This document shows positions 15,910 through 22,342 of a stretch of DNA of 33,708 bases, one piece after another; the first letter of the stretch is position 1; every line of letters starts with the position of its first letter. Source of the stretch: Paracoccaceae bacterium (GTDB lineage: Bacteria > Pseudomonadota > Alphaproteobacteria > Rhodobacterales > Rhodobacteraceae); contig JASJDQ010000030.1 in the NCBI GenBank assembly GCA_030065075.1, positions 1 through 33,708 of the forward strand. The letters run 5' to 3'. The notes under the pieces are model-generated. The model did no database searches, was not told the origin of the DNA, and worked only from the letters and a program-made list of their open reading frames with translations. Both the position numbers and the translations under genes were made by a program.

Positions 15910-16896
15910 TCAGAGCCGCAGCAGAACCGCGCCGTCCCTTGCGCCCGCTGCCACCATGTCATGCGCGGCGGAGCAGTCGGGCAGGTCGAACACTTTGGCG
16001 ACCTTCAGGTCAAGCGTGCGGCGTTCCAACAGGTCGGTCAGGTTCGCCGTCGCTTCCCGGCGCTCGGTGTCCGACAGCAGGTAGATCAGCAGCAGGTCAA
16101 TGGTGACCGCTTTGAACATCAGCGGATAGAACGGCATGACAGGCGTCATGTCGCGGGCCGAGCCGAAAGCGGCGATTGTTCCACGTTCCGCGATGACTTT
16201 TGCGTTGGTGTCGGCGTTCATGCCGAATTCGACCTCGACGATCCGTTCGATCAACCGACCATCGTTCGCCGCCAGAATCGCATCCGCCAGATCGTCGCGT
16301 GTGTAATCGAAGACTTCAGCGGCCCCTGCCGCCTTGGCAACCTCAAGACCTTCACCGCGTGCAGTGGCCAGAACATGCGCACCTGAGGCGTGAGCGACTT
16401 GCACGGCCAATCGCCCGACCGTGCCCGCACCGCCGCTAACCAGCACCGTCTTCCCTTCGACAGGGCCACCGCCCAGCACGGCGTGAACAGCGGTCAGTCC
16501 CGGAATGCCCAGCACCGCGCCCTCCTCGAAGGAGACATGCTCGGGCAAAGGCACCGCCTGTTCCGACGGAAGCGCGATATACTCGGCAGCGGTCCCAAAC
16601 GCGCGTTGCCACTGACCGTTCCAGATCCAGACGCGCTCACTGATGCGGGCCTGCGAAACACCCGCGCCAACGGCATCGATGATGCCAGCACCATCGCTGT
16701 GCGGGATGATGACCGGAAAAGGCGGCTCGGTCACGCCGGGCCGTCCCCCGGCACGCGCCCGGATGTCGGACGGGTTGACGCCCGACGTCCTGAGCCGCAC
16801 CAGAACCTCACCCGCTGCGGGGCTTGGCGTGTCGAGCGTCTTCAGTTCAAGAACTTTCGCCGCCGGTCCGAAACGGGAGTAGGTAATCGCCCGCAC
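15910..16896 (-). CDS. Zinc-independent quinone oxidoreductase-like MDR enzyme
   Basis: NADPH-dependent medium-chain dehydrogenase/reductase, 328 aa, of the quinone oxidoreductase (QOR) branch that reduces quinones or reactive enones. It shows the GroES-like N-terminal half (GEVLVRLRTSGVNPSDIRAR), no structural-zinc cysteine cluster, and the cofactor motif VSGGAGTVGRLAVQVAHASG. The start is taken as GTG 16896 because VRAITYSRFGPAA matches the family N-terminus and an AGG sits about nine bases upstream; the frame stays open to 16935 but overlaps the anti-sigma gene. It follows the anti-sigma stop by four bases, so it belongs to the sigma/anti-sigma operon and may be an effector of that stress response. 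Confidence 0.88.
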   Translation of the reverse strand: MRAITYSRFGPAAKVLELKTLDTPSPAAGEVLVRLRTSGVNPSDIRARAGGRPGVTEPPFPVIIPHSDGAGIIDAVGAGVSQARISERVWIWNGQWQRAFGTAAEYIALPSEQAVPLPEHVSFEEGAVLGIPGLTAVHAVLGGGPVEGKTVLVSGGAGTVGRLAVQVAHASGAHVLATARGEGLEVAKAAGAAEVFDYTRDDLADAILAANDGRLIERIVEVEFGMNADTNAKVIAERGTIAAFGSARDMTPVMPFYPLMFKAVTIDLLLIYLLSDTERREATANLTDLLERRTLDLKVAKVFDLPDCSAAHDMVAAGARDGAVLLRL

Positions 16897-16900
16897 AGTC

Positions 16901-17662
16901 TCAGACCTGGGTTGCCGCGCTCTTGGCGATCTCACCCAGATCGCCGCGCCCTTCGTCGCCGACGACGACGAAATTGGCCTGCGTTCCGCCCCAGGTGACC
17001 ATGTCGAAGCCGTTCAGTGAACGCTCGGCAAACCCATCCTGCGGCGCATTGCTTTGGATCAGGCACAGTGCGACGACTTTGCCGTCGCCATCGCGGAACA
17101 TCAGTTGAGCGACAGGTTTCCCGACAGCCACCAAAAGCCGGGCGCCTTCGAAGGTCAGGCCATTGCCGCTCAGATCGGGCACGCGCACGTCGGCCCCCAC
17201 CGTGTTGCTCAACCATGTCTGAATATGGTCGGTCTCGTCGGCGGAAACCTCAACCAAGTGCCGCCCTTGGCTGGCATAAACGGCGTGGTAATCGGCAATA
17301 TCGTTCAACCATCCGCGCGCGACCTGCACGTCGCCCGTAGACTGCCCGGCGAAGTACCCGCCGACACCGCCGATCAGCAAGAACACCAGGCTGGCGGCAA
17401 TTGTGCTCCACCAGGAAGGCGCGCTCGGCGCATTGGCCACACCGGCCATGGGCGCCTTCTTCACCGCCTTGGCCAAGGCAGCAGGCACAGGTTCCTGAAC
17501 CATCTCTGCAAAGGCCTCCTTCGCGACGGCGTCTGCCATCATGATAGCCTCCAGTTCCTCTTGAAGGCCCGGGTCAGCCGCAATCGCCGCCTCCATCGCC
17601 AGTGCATCGGCTTCCGAAAGCTCTCCGTCCAGATAGGCGCTAAGTTTTTCTTCGTTCGTCAT
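16901..17662 (-). CDS. Membrane-bound anti-sigma factor
   Basis: 253 aa. The cytoplasmic N-terminus (EEKLSAYLDGELSEADALAM) looks like an anti-sigma domain, followed by one membrane segment (WSTIAASLVFLLIGGVGGYF, about 85-110) and a periplasmic domain of about 145 residues. It lacks the HxxxCxxC zinc motif of ZAS/ChrR anti-sigma factors. It presumably holds the adjacent ECF sigma factor inactive until a periplasmic signal arrives. The start is ATG 17662, which overlaps the sigma stop by one base (TGATG), ensuring matched synthesis; a GTG three bases upstream is an alternative. The signal it senses is unknown. Confidence 0.88.
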   Translation of the reverse strand: MTNEEKLSAYLDGELSEADALAMEAAIAADPGLQEELEAIMMADAVAKEAFAEMVQEPVPAALAKAVKKAPMAGVANAPSAPSWWSTIAASLVFLLIGGVGGYFAGQSTGDVQVARGWLNDIADYHAVYASQGRHLVEVSADETDHIQTWLSNTVGADVRVPDLSGNGLTFEGARLLVAVGKPVAQLMFRDGDGKVVALCLIQSNAPQDGFAERSLNGFDMVTWGGTQANFVVVGDEGRGDLGEIAKSAATQV

Positions 17663-18162
17663 CACGCACCCACACTTTCCGTTTCCGCGATCATCTGCGC
17701 CAGCGCCTTTCTGGCGCGGTGCACGCGGCTCATCACGGTGCCTAAAGGGATGTCGAGCAAGTCCGCCGCCTCGGCATAGCTATAGCCTTCGACCGAAACC
17801 GCCAGCAGCACCGACGCCAGTTCGCTTGGCATCGCCGCGATCTGCTTCTGCAAATCTCCCGCCATCGCCTGTGCCTCGCCCGTGCGAACGTCCTTCAGCT
17901 CCGGCGTTTCCTCTGCCGGAACCTGCCCCTCGCCCATACGAACCTGGCGTTTGCGTATCTCGCTGATCCAAAGGTTGCGCGTGACGCGGAACATCCAACG
18001 ATCCAAAGGCAGGCTCGGGTCCCATTGATCCGACCGTGCCAACGCACGCACGCAAGCCTCTTGTACCAGATCATCCGCTTCCGGCACGGAACGCGTTAGG
18101 GCGCGCGCAAAGCGACGCAGTCTCGGCAAGAGCCCAATGAGCTCCGTTTTCATATCCGGCAT
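17662..18162 (-). CDS. ECF-type RNA polymerase sigma factor
   Basis: 166 aa, with only sigma regions 2 and 4. Region 2 is LPRLRRFARALTRSVPEADDLVQEACVRAL followed by RWMFRVTRNLWISEIRKR (given here in two parts: LPRLRRFARALTRS and EADDLVQEACVRAL). Region 4 includes GYSYAEAADLLDIPLGTVMS with the helix-turn-helix. It would redirect RNA polymerase to GGGAAT/CGT-type promoters. Start: ATG 18162 has GGGGC about five bases upstream; ATG 18153 (MKTELIGLL) is the alternative; the frame stays open to 18261 but the extra residues are not sigma-like. It is first in the operon with the anti-sigma and MDR genes and probably autoregulated. Confidence 0.93.
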   Translation of the reverse strand: MPDMKTELIGLLPRLRRFARALTRSVPEADDLVQEACVRALARSDQWDPSLPLDRWMFRVTRNLWISEIRKRQVRMGEGQVPAEETPELKDVRTGEAQAMAGDLQKQIAAMPSELASVLLAVSVEGYSYAEAADLLDIPLGTVMSRVHRARKALAQMIAETESVGA

Positions 18163-18290
18163 GGATGGCCCCATGGCGACAAAGTCACGGCCCGATCCTG
18201 TGCCGATTGCCCGATCAACGCAAACCGGTTCTTCGAAGTCAAAGCCTGTTCCATCCAACACGTGGCGTACTTTCCCCTGGTTTCAAAGAG

Positions 18291-18319
18291 ATGACGCGCG
18301 GGGTGCCAAAAAAATTCCC
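18291..18319 (-). promoter_or_regulatory. ECF-type promoter of the sigma/anti-sigma operon
   Basis: Read on the minus strand: GGGAAT (-35, 18319-18314), 17 bases, CGTCAT (-10, 18296-18291). This is the spacing and sequence style of ECF sigma promoters, and it matches the divergent promoter at 18344-18370. It lies about 130 bases upstream of the sigma ATG, suggesting autoregulation. Confidence 0.6.
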
Positions 18320-18343
18320 TGCAAGCAAAAAATTCACGCGACC

Positions 18344-18370
18344 GGGAATAAACCCGGTGCTCGCCGCGTA
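18344..18370 (+). promoter_or_regulatory. ECF-type promoter of the secreted protein/lipoprotein operon
   Basis: GGGAAT (-35, 18344-18349), 17 bases, CGTA (-10, 18367-18370), about 60 bases before the ATG at 18430. It has the same -35 and the same spacing as the promoter on the other strand, so the adjacent ECF sigma factor is the likely activator. Confidence 0.6.
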
Positions 18371-18429
18371 ACCCATGCGGACGGGGCAAAGACCCGCCGC
18401 CTTGAACTCAAACCCAAAGGATGAACTCC

Positions 18430-18813
18430 ATGAAACGCTTTCTGATCACCGCATTTCTTGCGCTTTCCGTGTCCGGCACCTCCGCCATGGCAAGCGCTTT
18501 GATCACTGTCAACGCAGACGGCGGCAAGGTCATCGCCGCTTCGAATAATGGGCTTACACTTTACACCTTTCGCAAGGACAAGAAGAACCGCTCGAACTGC
18601 TATGGCGACTGCGCCACAGCCTGGCCGCCTTACCTTGCACCTTCGTCAGCAAAGGCAAGCGGCGCACTCGGCGTGATCAAGCGCAAGGACGGTACCCGCC
18701 AATACGCCCTGAACGGCAAGCCGCTTTACTTCTGGGCGGGCGACAGCGCGCGTGGCGACGTCAATGGAGACGGCGTGGGCGGCGTCTGGGATGCAGTTCG
18801 GAAGGGAGGATGA
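18430..18813 (+). CDS. Secreted PF03640-type repeat protein of unknown function
   Basis: 127 aa with a clear signal peptide (MKRFLITAFLALSVSGTSAM, cleavage near ASA) and two copies of a short repeat: GLTLYTFRKDKKNRSNCYGD with CATAWPPY, and later GKPLYFWAGDSARGDVNGDG with GGVWDAV. This LYTF/CxxxWPP pattern is the secreted repeat family PF03640 (COG4315), whose function is not established. Two cysteines lie in the first repeat. The start is ATG 18430, nine bases after AAAGG; an ATG at 18421 abuts the ribosome site and is rejected. It is driven by an ECF-type promoter shared in pattern with the divergent sigma gene, so it is probably an envelope-stress target. Confidence 0.85.
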   Translation: MKRFLITAFLALSVSGTSAMASALITVNADGGKVIAASNNGLTLYTFRKDKKNRSNCYGDCATAWPPYLAPSSAKASGALGVIKRKDGTRQYALNGKPLYFWAGDSARGDVNGDGVGGVWDAVRKGG

Positions 18814-18817
18814 AACC

Positions 18818-18934
18818 ATGACAAGATCATTCCTTGCCCTGATCGCCTTTGTCGCCCTGTCGGCCTGTGAGGCAGCCTATGGCGACAGCTATGCCAGTCG
18901 CGACACGACTGCCGGTTACAGTAACGAGTATTGA
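18818..18934 (+). CDS. Very small lipoprotein (38 aa)
   Basis: The ORF starts at ATG 18818, eight bases after AAGGGAGG and four bases after the previous stop. The product has an N-terminal hydrophobic segment and a lipobox (LSAC, cysteine at residue 17), leaving a mature peptide of about 22 residues rich in Tyr, Ser, Ala and Asp. A terminator follows directly. The ribosome site, lipobox and operon position support a real gene; no function is known. It probably works in the envelope with the upstream secreted protein. Confidence 0.7.
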   Translation: MTRSFLALIAFVALSACEAAYGDSYASRDTTAGYSNEY

Positions 18935-18940
18935 TGTTTT

Positions 18941-18974
18941 GGCGGCCACATGTGTCCGTGTGGCCGCCCGTTTT
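18941..18974 (+). terminator. Rho-independent terminator
   Basis: GGCGGCCACA (18941-18950) pairs perfectly with TGTGGCCGCC (18959-18968) across an eight-base loop, and is followed by CGTTTT. It ends the secreted protein/lipoprotein operon. Confidence 0.85.
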
Positions 18975-19045
18975 AGAATCATTCCAAACTATTGACTTAC
19001 GCGCGTTTGGCCAGCATATCTTGTTCTCTATCGAAGGATCCCGAG

Positions 19046-19609
19046 ATGTTCATTCAAACCGAAGCGACGCCGAACCCTGCAACCTTGAAGTTCCTGCCTG
19101 GCCAGGCTGTGCTGGGGACAGGCACCGCCGATTTCCCGACCGCTGACGCTGCGGCGAAGTCACCGCTTGCGACACGCATTTTCGGGATCGAGGGCGTGAC
19201 CGGTGTGTTCCTGGGCAACGACTTCGTGACGGTTACCAAGACGGATGACACCGATTGGGACGTGGTGAAAGCACCGATCCTAGGCGCGATCATGGAGCAT
19301 TTTCAATCCGGCCAACCGGTGATGGACGGCGAAATCGAAGCAAACGGTGGCCATGCCGAGCATGATGGCGAAGACGCCGAGATTGTCGGCCAGATCAAAG
19401 AGTTGCTGGACACGCGTGTGCGACCAGCAGTTGCGCAGGACGGTGGCGACATCGTCTTCCACGGTTTCGATCGCGGGATCGTTTACCTGCACATGCAAGG
19501 CGCCTGCGCCGGCTGTCCGTCTTCGACGCTTACGCTGAAGATGGGCATTGAAAACCTGCTCCGTCACTACATCCCCGAAGTGGTCGAGGTGCGCCCTGTC
19601 GCAGCCTGA
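19046..19609 (+). CDS. NifU-family (Nfu-type) iron-sulfur cluster scaffold
   Basis: 187 aa, cytosolic carrier that receives and passes on Fe-S clusters. The N-terminal Nfu domain begins MFIQTEATPNPATLKFLPGQ, and the C-terminal NifU domain holds the cluster-binding C154 and C157 in GACAGCPSS. Start ATG 19046 is chosen from the family N-terminus, with AAGGA about ten bases upstream. The end of the gene overlaps the tsaB frame, so the two are co-transcribed. This is the usual alphaproteobacterial Nfu architecture, not the nitrogen-fixation NifU. Confidence 0.93.
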   Translation: MFIQTEATPNPATLKFLPGQAVLGTGTADFPTADAAAKSPLATRIFGIEGVTGVFLGNDFVTVTKTDDTDWDVVKAPILGAIMEHFQSGQPVMDGEIEANGGHAEHDGEDAEIVGQIKELLDTRVRPAVAQDGGDIVFHGFDRGIVYLHMQGACAGCPSSTLTLKMGIENLLRHYIPEVVEVRPVAA

Positions 19610-20297
19610 GGCGCTCTTTCCGGAAGAAAAGAAGCGACACCCCAAGGTTCTGGCGTTCGATACGTCGGGGCCCTTCTGCGCCATTGGAACGACAACCGAA
19701 GGTTACTCCGCGGCAAGGGTCGAGCCGATGCAGAAAGGGCAAGCAGAGGCGCTGTTCCCCCTTCTGGAAGAAGTCATGGCGGGAGTTTGGAGTTGGAGCG
19801 ATGTGGATGCGATTGGCGTCGGCGTCGGCCCGGGCAACTTCACAGGTATACGCATCGCGGTCTCTGCCGCGCGCGGCCTGGGGCTCAGCCTCGGCATTCC
19901 GGTGTTTGGCATCTCCACCTTCGAAATCGTGCGCGGTTGGCCGGGCGGGCGGAAGCTCATCTCTCTGCCTGCGCCAAGGGAGCAGGCCTATCTGCAGGGG
20001 TTCATCGGCTCCGAACCCGCTGGCGGCCCGCGCTTGATCGACCCGGCGAGACCTCCCGCCGACTTACGGCCGTCCTTTGGGATGGAAGTCTGCGGTTACC
20101 GTGCCACCGAGATCGCGAAGGCCTTTGATGCCAACGGGTACGATACCGACACTGGGCCAAACCCCGGCTTGATGGCGGAAATGGCCGAGGACAAGTACCT
20201 CCAATCGACGGCGTGGCCAGCTGCGCCTGCGCCCTTGTACGCCCGTCCGCCGGATGCCGCTCCCGCGTCCGACCGTCCGCCGGTCATCCTGCCATGA
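19548..20297 (+). CDS. tsaB: tRNA threonylcarbamoyladenosine biosynthesis protein TsaB
   Basis: Partner of TsaD/TsaE in making the t6A base of tRNAs. The fold starts at KVLAFDTSGPFCAIG, and the signature GVGPGNFTGIRIAVSAARGL follows. The start is unclear: no ATG or GTG lies in frame ahead of the fold. Candidates are TTG 19548 (given; overlaps the nfu gene by 62 bases) and CTG 19596, which has GAGG six bases upstream. With CTG the protein is 233 aa, close to family size. The 3' end overlaps rimI by four bases (ATGA). The pairing tsaB-rimI is common in bacteria. Identity is secure, the N-terminus is not. Confidence 0.87.
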   Translation: MKTCSVTTSPKWSRCALSQPEALFPEEKKRHPKVLAFDTSGPFCAIGTTTEGYSAARVEPMQKGQAEALFPLLEEVMAGVWSWSDVDAIGVGVGPGNFTGIRIAVSAARGLGLSLGIPVFGISTFEIVRGWPGGRKLISLPAPREQAYLQGFIGSEPAGGPRLIDPARPPADLRPSFGMEVCGYRATEIAKAFDANGYDTDTGPNPGLMAEMAEDKYLQSTAWPAAPAPLYARPPDAAPASDRPPVILP

Positions 20298-20794
20298 CAC
20301 CGTCCGAGATGGCGCGCATCCACGGCCGCGCAATGACCGTTCCTTCCCCTTGGAACGCCGCCGCCTTCGAAAACCTCCTCACTCAGTCAGGAACCTTCTG
20401 TGTGTTTCCATCGACTGAAAAATATCCCGGGGAGAGCGCGAGAGGGGCAGCGCCCCTCTCGCCCAGCGCGACCGGCGTCAGCCGGACGCAAAACCTCCTT
20501 GGTTTCGCGCTCGGCCGGGTTGTATTGGACGAGGCTGAATTATTGACGATCGCCATTCATCCTGACCATCAGAAACAGGGGCTCGGCATGTCCAGCCTCC
20601 GCGCCTTTGAAGACGAAGCGACAAAGCGCGGGGCGCAGCGGGCGTTTCTCGAGGTCGCGGAAACCAATACCGCGGCCCGAGCGCTTTACGCACGCGCCGG
20701 CTGGCAGGAAACGGGTCGTCGCAAGAACTATTATGCAACTCCAAGCGGACGGATCGATGCCATTTTGATGTCTAAACCGCTTGGCGCTGCCTAA
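20294..20794 (+). CDS. rimI: RimI-like GNAT acetyltransferase with an in-frame palindromic insert
   Basis: N-acetyltransferase, by family and tsaB linkage probably for the N-terminus of ribosomal protein S18. 166 aa, longer than typical RimI (about 140-150). The acetyl-CoA loop is QKQGLG (residues 93-98), followed by FLEVAETNTAARALYARAGW, the standard GNAT end. Between strand 1-2 (TQSGTFCVF) and GFALGRVV lies an extra segment of about 27 residues (39-66) rich in Pro, Ser, Gly, Ala. It is encoded by a DNA palindrome that also occurs between genes elsewhere in this window. The frame is kept, so the enzyme may still work with a surface loop. ATG 20294 overlaps the tsaB stop. Confidence 0.82.
   Translation: MTPSEMARIHGRAMTVPSPWNAAAFENLLTQSGTFCVFPSTEKYPGESARGAAPLSPSATGVSRTQNLLGFALGRVVLDEAELLTIAIHPDHQKQGLGMSSLRAFEDEATKRGAQRAFLEVAETNTAARALYARAGWQETGRRKNYYATPSGRIDAILMSKPLGAA
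20421..20462 (+). repeat. Palindromic element inserted in rimI
   Basis: It starts AATATCCCGGGGAG (20421-20434). A perfect 11-bp inverted repeat follows, GCGAGAGGGGC (20438-20448), a three-base loop, and GCCCCTCTCGC (20452-20462). The same layout, AATATCC..GGGGAG followed by a CGAG..GGGG/CCCC..CTCG hairpin, occurs between genes at 28982-29019. I recall the reverse-strand phrase CTCCCCGGGATATTTTT as common between genes in Rhodobacterales. Confidence 0.7.
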
Positions 20795-20808
20795 CCCAAG
20801 GTCAGGTC

Positions 20809-20830
20809 CGGGAATTTCGGCCAATTCCCG
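20809..20830 (+). other. Hairpin after rimI
   Basis: CGGGAATT (20809-20816) and AATTCCCG (20823-20830) form a perfect 8-bp stem with a six-base loop, 15 bases after the rimI stop. No T-run follows, so it may protect the 3' end of the mRNA or act as a weak terminator. Confidence 0.5.
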
Positions 20831-20881
20831 AAGACTCCTATTGCCCTTTCGATCCCAAGCGGCCTTAATCGTTCTCATCAA

Positions 20882-20915
20882 GGGCGCCGGGGGCTTGGCC
20901 CCACATAAGGCGCCC
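20882..20915 (+). repeat. Nested palindrome upstream of the binding-protein gene
   Basis: The outer stem is GGGCGCC (20882-20888) with GGCGCCC (20909-20915). Inside it is a smaller stem GGGGC/GCCCC with loop TTG (about 20890-20902). It ends 25 bases before the ATG at 20941 and 9 bases before the GGGAG ribosome site. It may be an intergenic repeat or a leader structure that controls the transporter operon. Confidence 0.5.
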
Positions 20916-20940
20916 AGAGGTTACCAACTGGGAGACTCTT

Positions 20941-21936
20941 ATGTCCTACATGAAACTCGCTCTCGGCAGCGCGGCTGGTCTTGCTATGATGGCAGGCGCA
21001 GCACTTGCCGAACCCGCATTGATGTACGACCTTGGCGGCAAGTTCGACAAGTCCTTCAACGAAGCCGCCTACAACGGGGCCAAGCGCTGGGCCGAGGAAA
21101 CCGGCAATTCCTATCGCGAAATCGAGGTGACAGCCGAAGCCCAACGCGTTCAGTTCGCCACCCGTCTCGCCGAAGGCGGCTTCAACCCTATCGTCGTCTT
21201 GGGTTTCCAGAACGCCGCAACGCTTGAAGAAGTCGCACCCAAGTACCCGGACACGACCTTTGCCCTCGTCGACATGGTCGTCGATCTGCCGAATGTCCGC
21301 TCAATCGTTTTCACGGAGCACGAAGGATCGTATCTGGTCGGCATGCTGGCCGCGATGGCCTCTGAATCAGGTACTGTCGGTTTCATTGGCGGCATGGACG
21401 TACCGCTCATACGCCACTTCGCCTGCGGCTACGCCCAAGGCGCCAAGGCGGTGAACCCCGACATCAACGTGATCGCCAACATGACCGGCACCACGCCCGC
21501 AGCCTGGAACGACCCCGTGAAAGGCGGCGAGTTGACCAAGGCCCAGATTAGCCAGGGCGCCGATGTGGTCTACGCCGCGGCCGGCGGCACGGGCGTGGGC
21601 GTCCTCCAGGCTGCTGCTGACGCGGACATCCTGTCGATTGGTGTCGACAGCAACCAGAACCACCTGCATCCAGGCAAGGTCCTGACCTCGATGCTCAAGC
21701 GTGTCGACAACGCCGTGTTCAATGCGTTCAATGATGGGCCTGAAATGGAAACCGGCGTTCACGTCATGGGCCTGGCCGATGACGGCGTGGGCTATGCGCT
21801 CGATGACAACAACGCCTCGCTCATTACCGATGAAATGAAGGCGGCCGTGGATGAAGCCCGCGCCAAGATCATCGCTGGCGACCTGACAGTGACCAGCTAC
21901 TACGACAACGACAGTTGTCCGGCGCTGGAATTCTAA
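20941..21936 (+). CDS. BMP-family substrate-binding protein of a nucleoside ABC importer
   Basis: Periplasmic binding protein, 331 aa, with a signal peptide (about residues 1-23, cleaved after ALAEP-type site). The mature part starts EPALMYDLGGKFDKSFNEAAYNG, and family motifs include DKSFN, GFIGGMDVPLIRHFACGYAQG and AAGGTGVGVLQAA. BMP/PnrA-type proteins with this transporter layout usually bind purine nucleosides; a different ligand cannot be ruled out. The ribosome site GGGAG lies six bases before ATG. It leads a five-gene operon. A hairpin after its stop probably sets its mRNA at a higher level than that of the downstream transporter genes. Confidence 0.9.
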   Translation: MSYMKLALGSAAGLAMMAGAALAEPALMYDLGGKFDKSFNEAAYNGAKRWAEETGNSYREIEVTAEAQRVQFATRLAEGGFNPIVVLGFQNAATLEEVAPKYPDTTFALVDMVVDLPNVRSIVFTEHEGSYLVGMLAAMASESGTVGFIGGMDVPLIRHFACGYAQGAKAVNPDINVIANMTGTTPAAWNDPVKGGELTKAQISQGADVVYAAAGGTGVGVLQAAADADILSIGVDSNQNHLHPGKVLTSMLKRVDNAVFNAFNDGPEMETGVHVMGLADDGVGYALDDNNASLITDEMKAAVDEARAKIIAGDLTVTSYYDNDSCPALEF

Positions 21937-21946
21937 GACAACAGTC

Positions 21947-21970
21947 AAGGCCGTGCTTCGGCGCGGCCTT
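21947..21970 (+). terminator. Hairpin behind the binding-protein gene (attenuator or mRNA stabiliser)
   Basis: AAGGCCGTGC (21947-21956) pairs with GCGCGGCCTT (21961-21970), ten pairs including one G-U, closed by a TTCG tetraloop. No long T-run follows and the operon continues, so partial termination or 3'-end protection of the binding-protein message is more likely than full termination. Confidence 0.6.
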
Positions 21971-21991
21971 GCCGATTTGAGAGGGACTCAA

Positions 21992-22342
21992 ATGTCTGCT
22001 GTCGAAGAGTTTTTCTCCGCGTGGGCCAAGTCAGATGCCGCCGAACGCGCGTCGATTTTGAGCGCGGCCGTTGCACCGGATGTGACCTATGCCGACCCCC
22101 GCACGGACGCGCCGGTCACCGGACCGGAGGCCTTGTCCGAGTATGTGGGCATGTTCAGCCAGGCGGCCCCAGGGGCGGAAGCGTTGGTGATCAAATCCGA
22201 CACCATCCACGGCATGGCGCGCGTCACGGTCGCCTTCCGTATGCCAAACGGAATGGAGCAAATGGGCCAGTACTTCGTCGAGCCCGCCGACGGTCCCATC
22301 CAGCGCATGACCGGCTTTGTCGGCACTGGAGCGCCTGAATGA
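21992..22342 (+). CDS. NTF2-like (SnoaL-type) small protein in the nucleoside transporter operon
   Basis: 116 aa, cytosolic, with the pattern of NTF2/SnoaL cone-fold proteins: a first helix (VEEFFSAWAKSDAAERASIL), then VAPDVTYADPRTDAPVTGPEALSEYV, and a C-terminal sheet (GMEQMGQYFVEP). Such proteins are enzymes or small-molecule binders; no substrate is known here. The ribosome site GAGAGGG precedes ATG 21992. It overlaps the ATPase gene by four bases (ATGA), so it is made with the transporter. A role in handling an imported nucleoside or its product is possible but inferred. Confidence 0.75.
   Translation: MSAVEEFFSAWAKSDAAERASILSAAVAPDVTYADPRTDAPVTGPEALSEYVGMFSQAAPGAEALVIKSDTIHGMARVTVAFRMPNGMEQMGQYFVEPADGPIQRMTGFVGTGAPE

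Noticed and set aside
16901-17662. Zinc-binding (ChrR/ZAS-type) anti-sigma factor
   Set aside because: No HxxxCxxC motif was found; it is a single-membrane-segment type.
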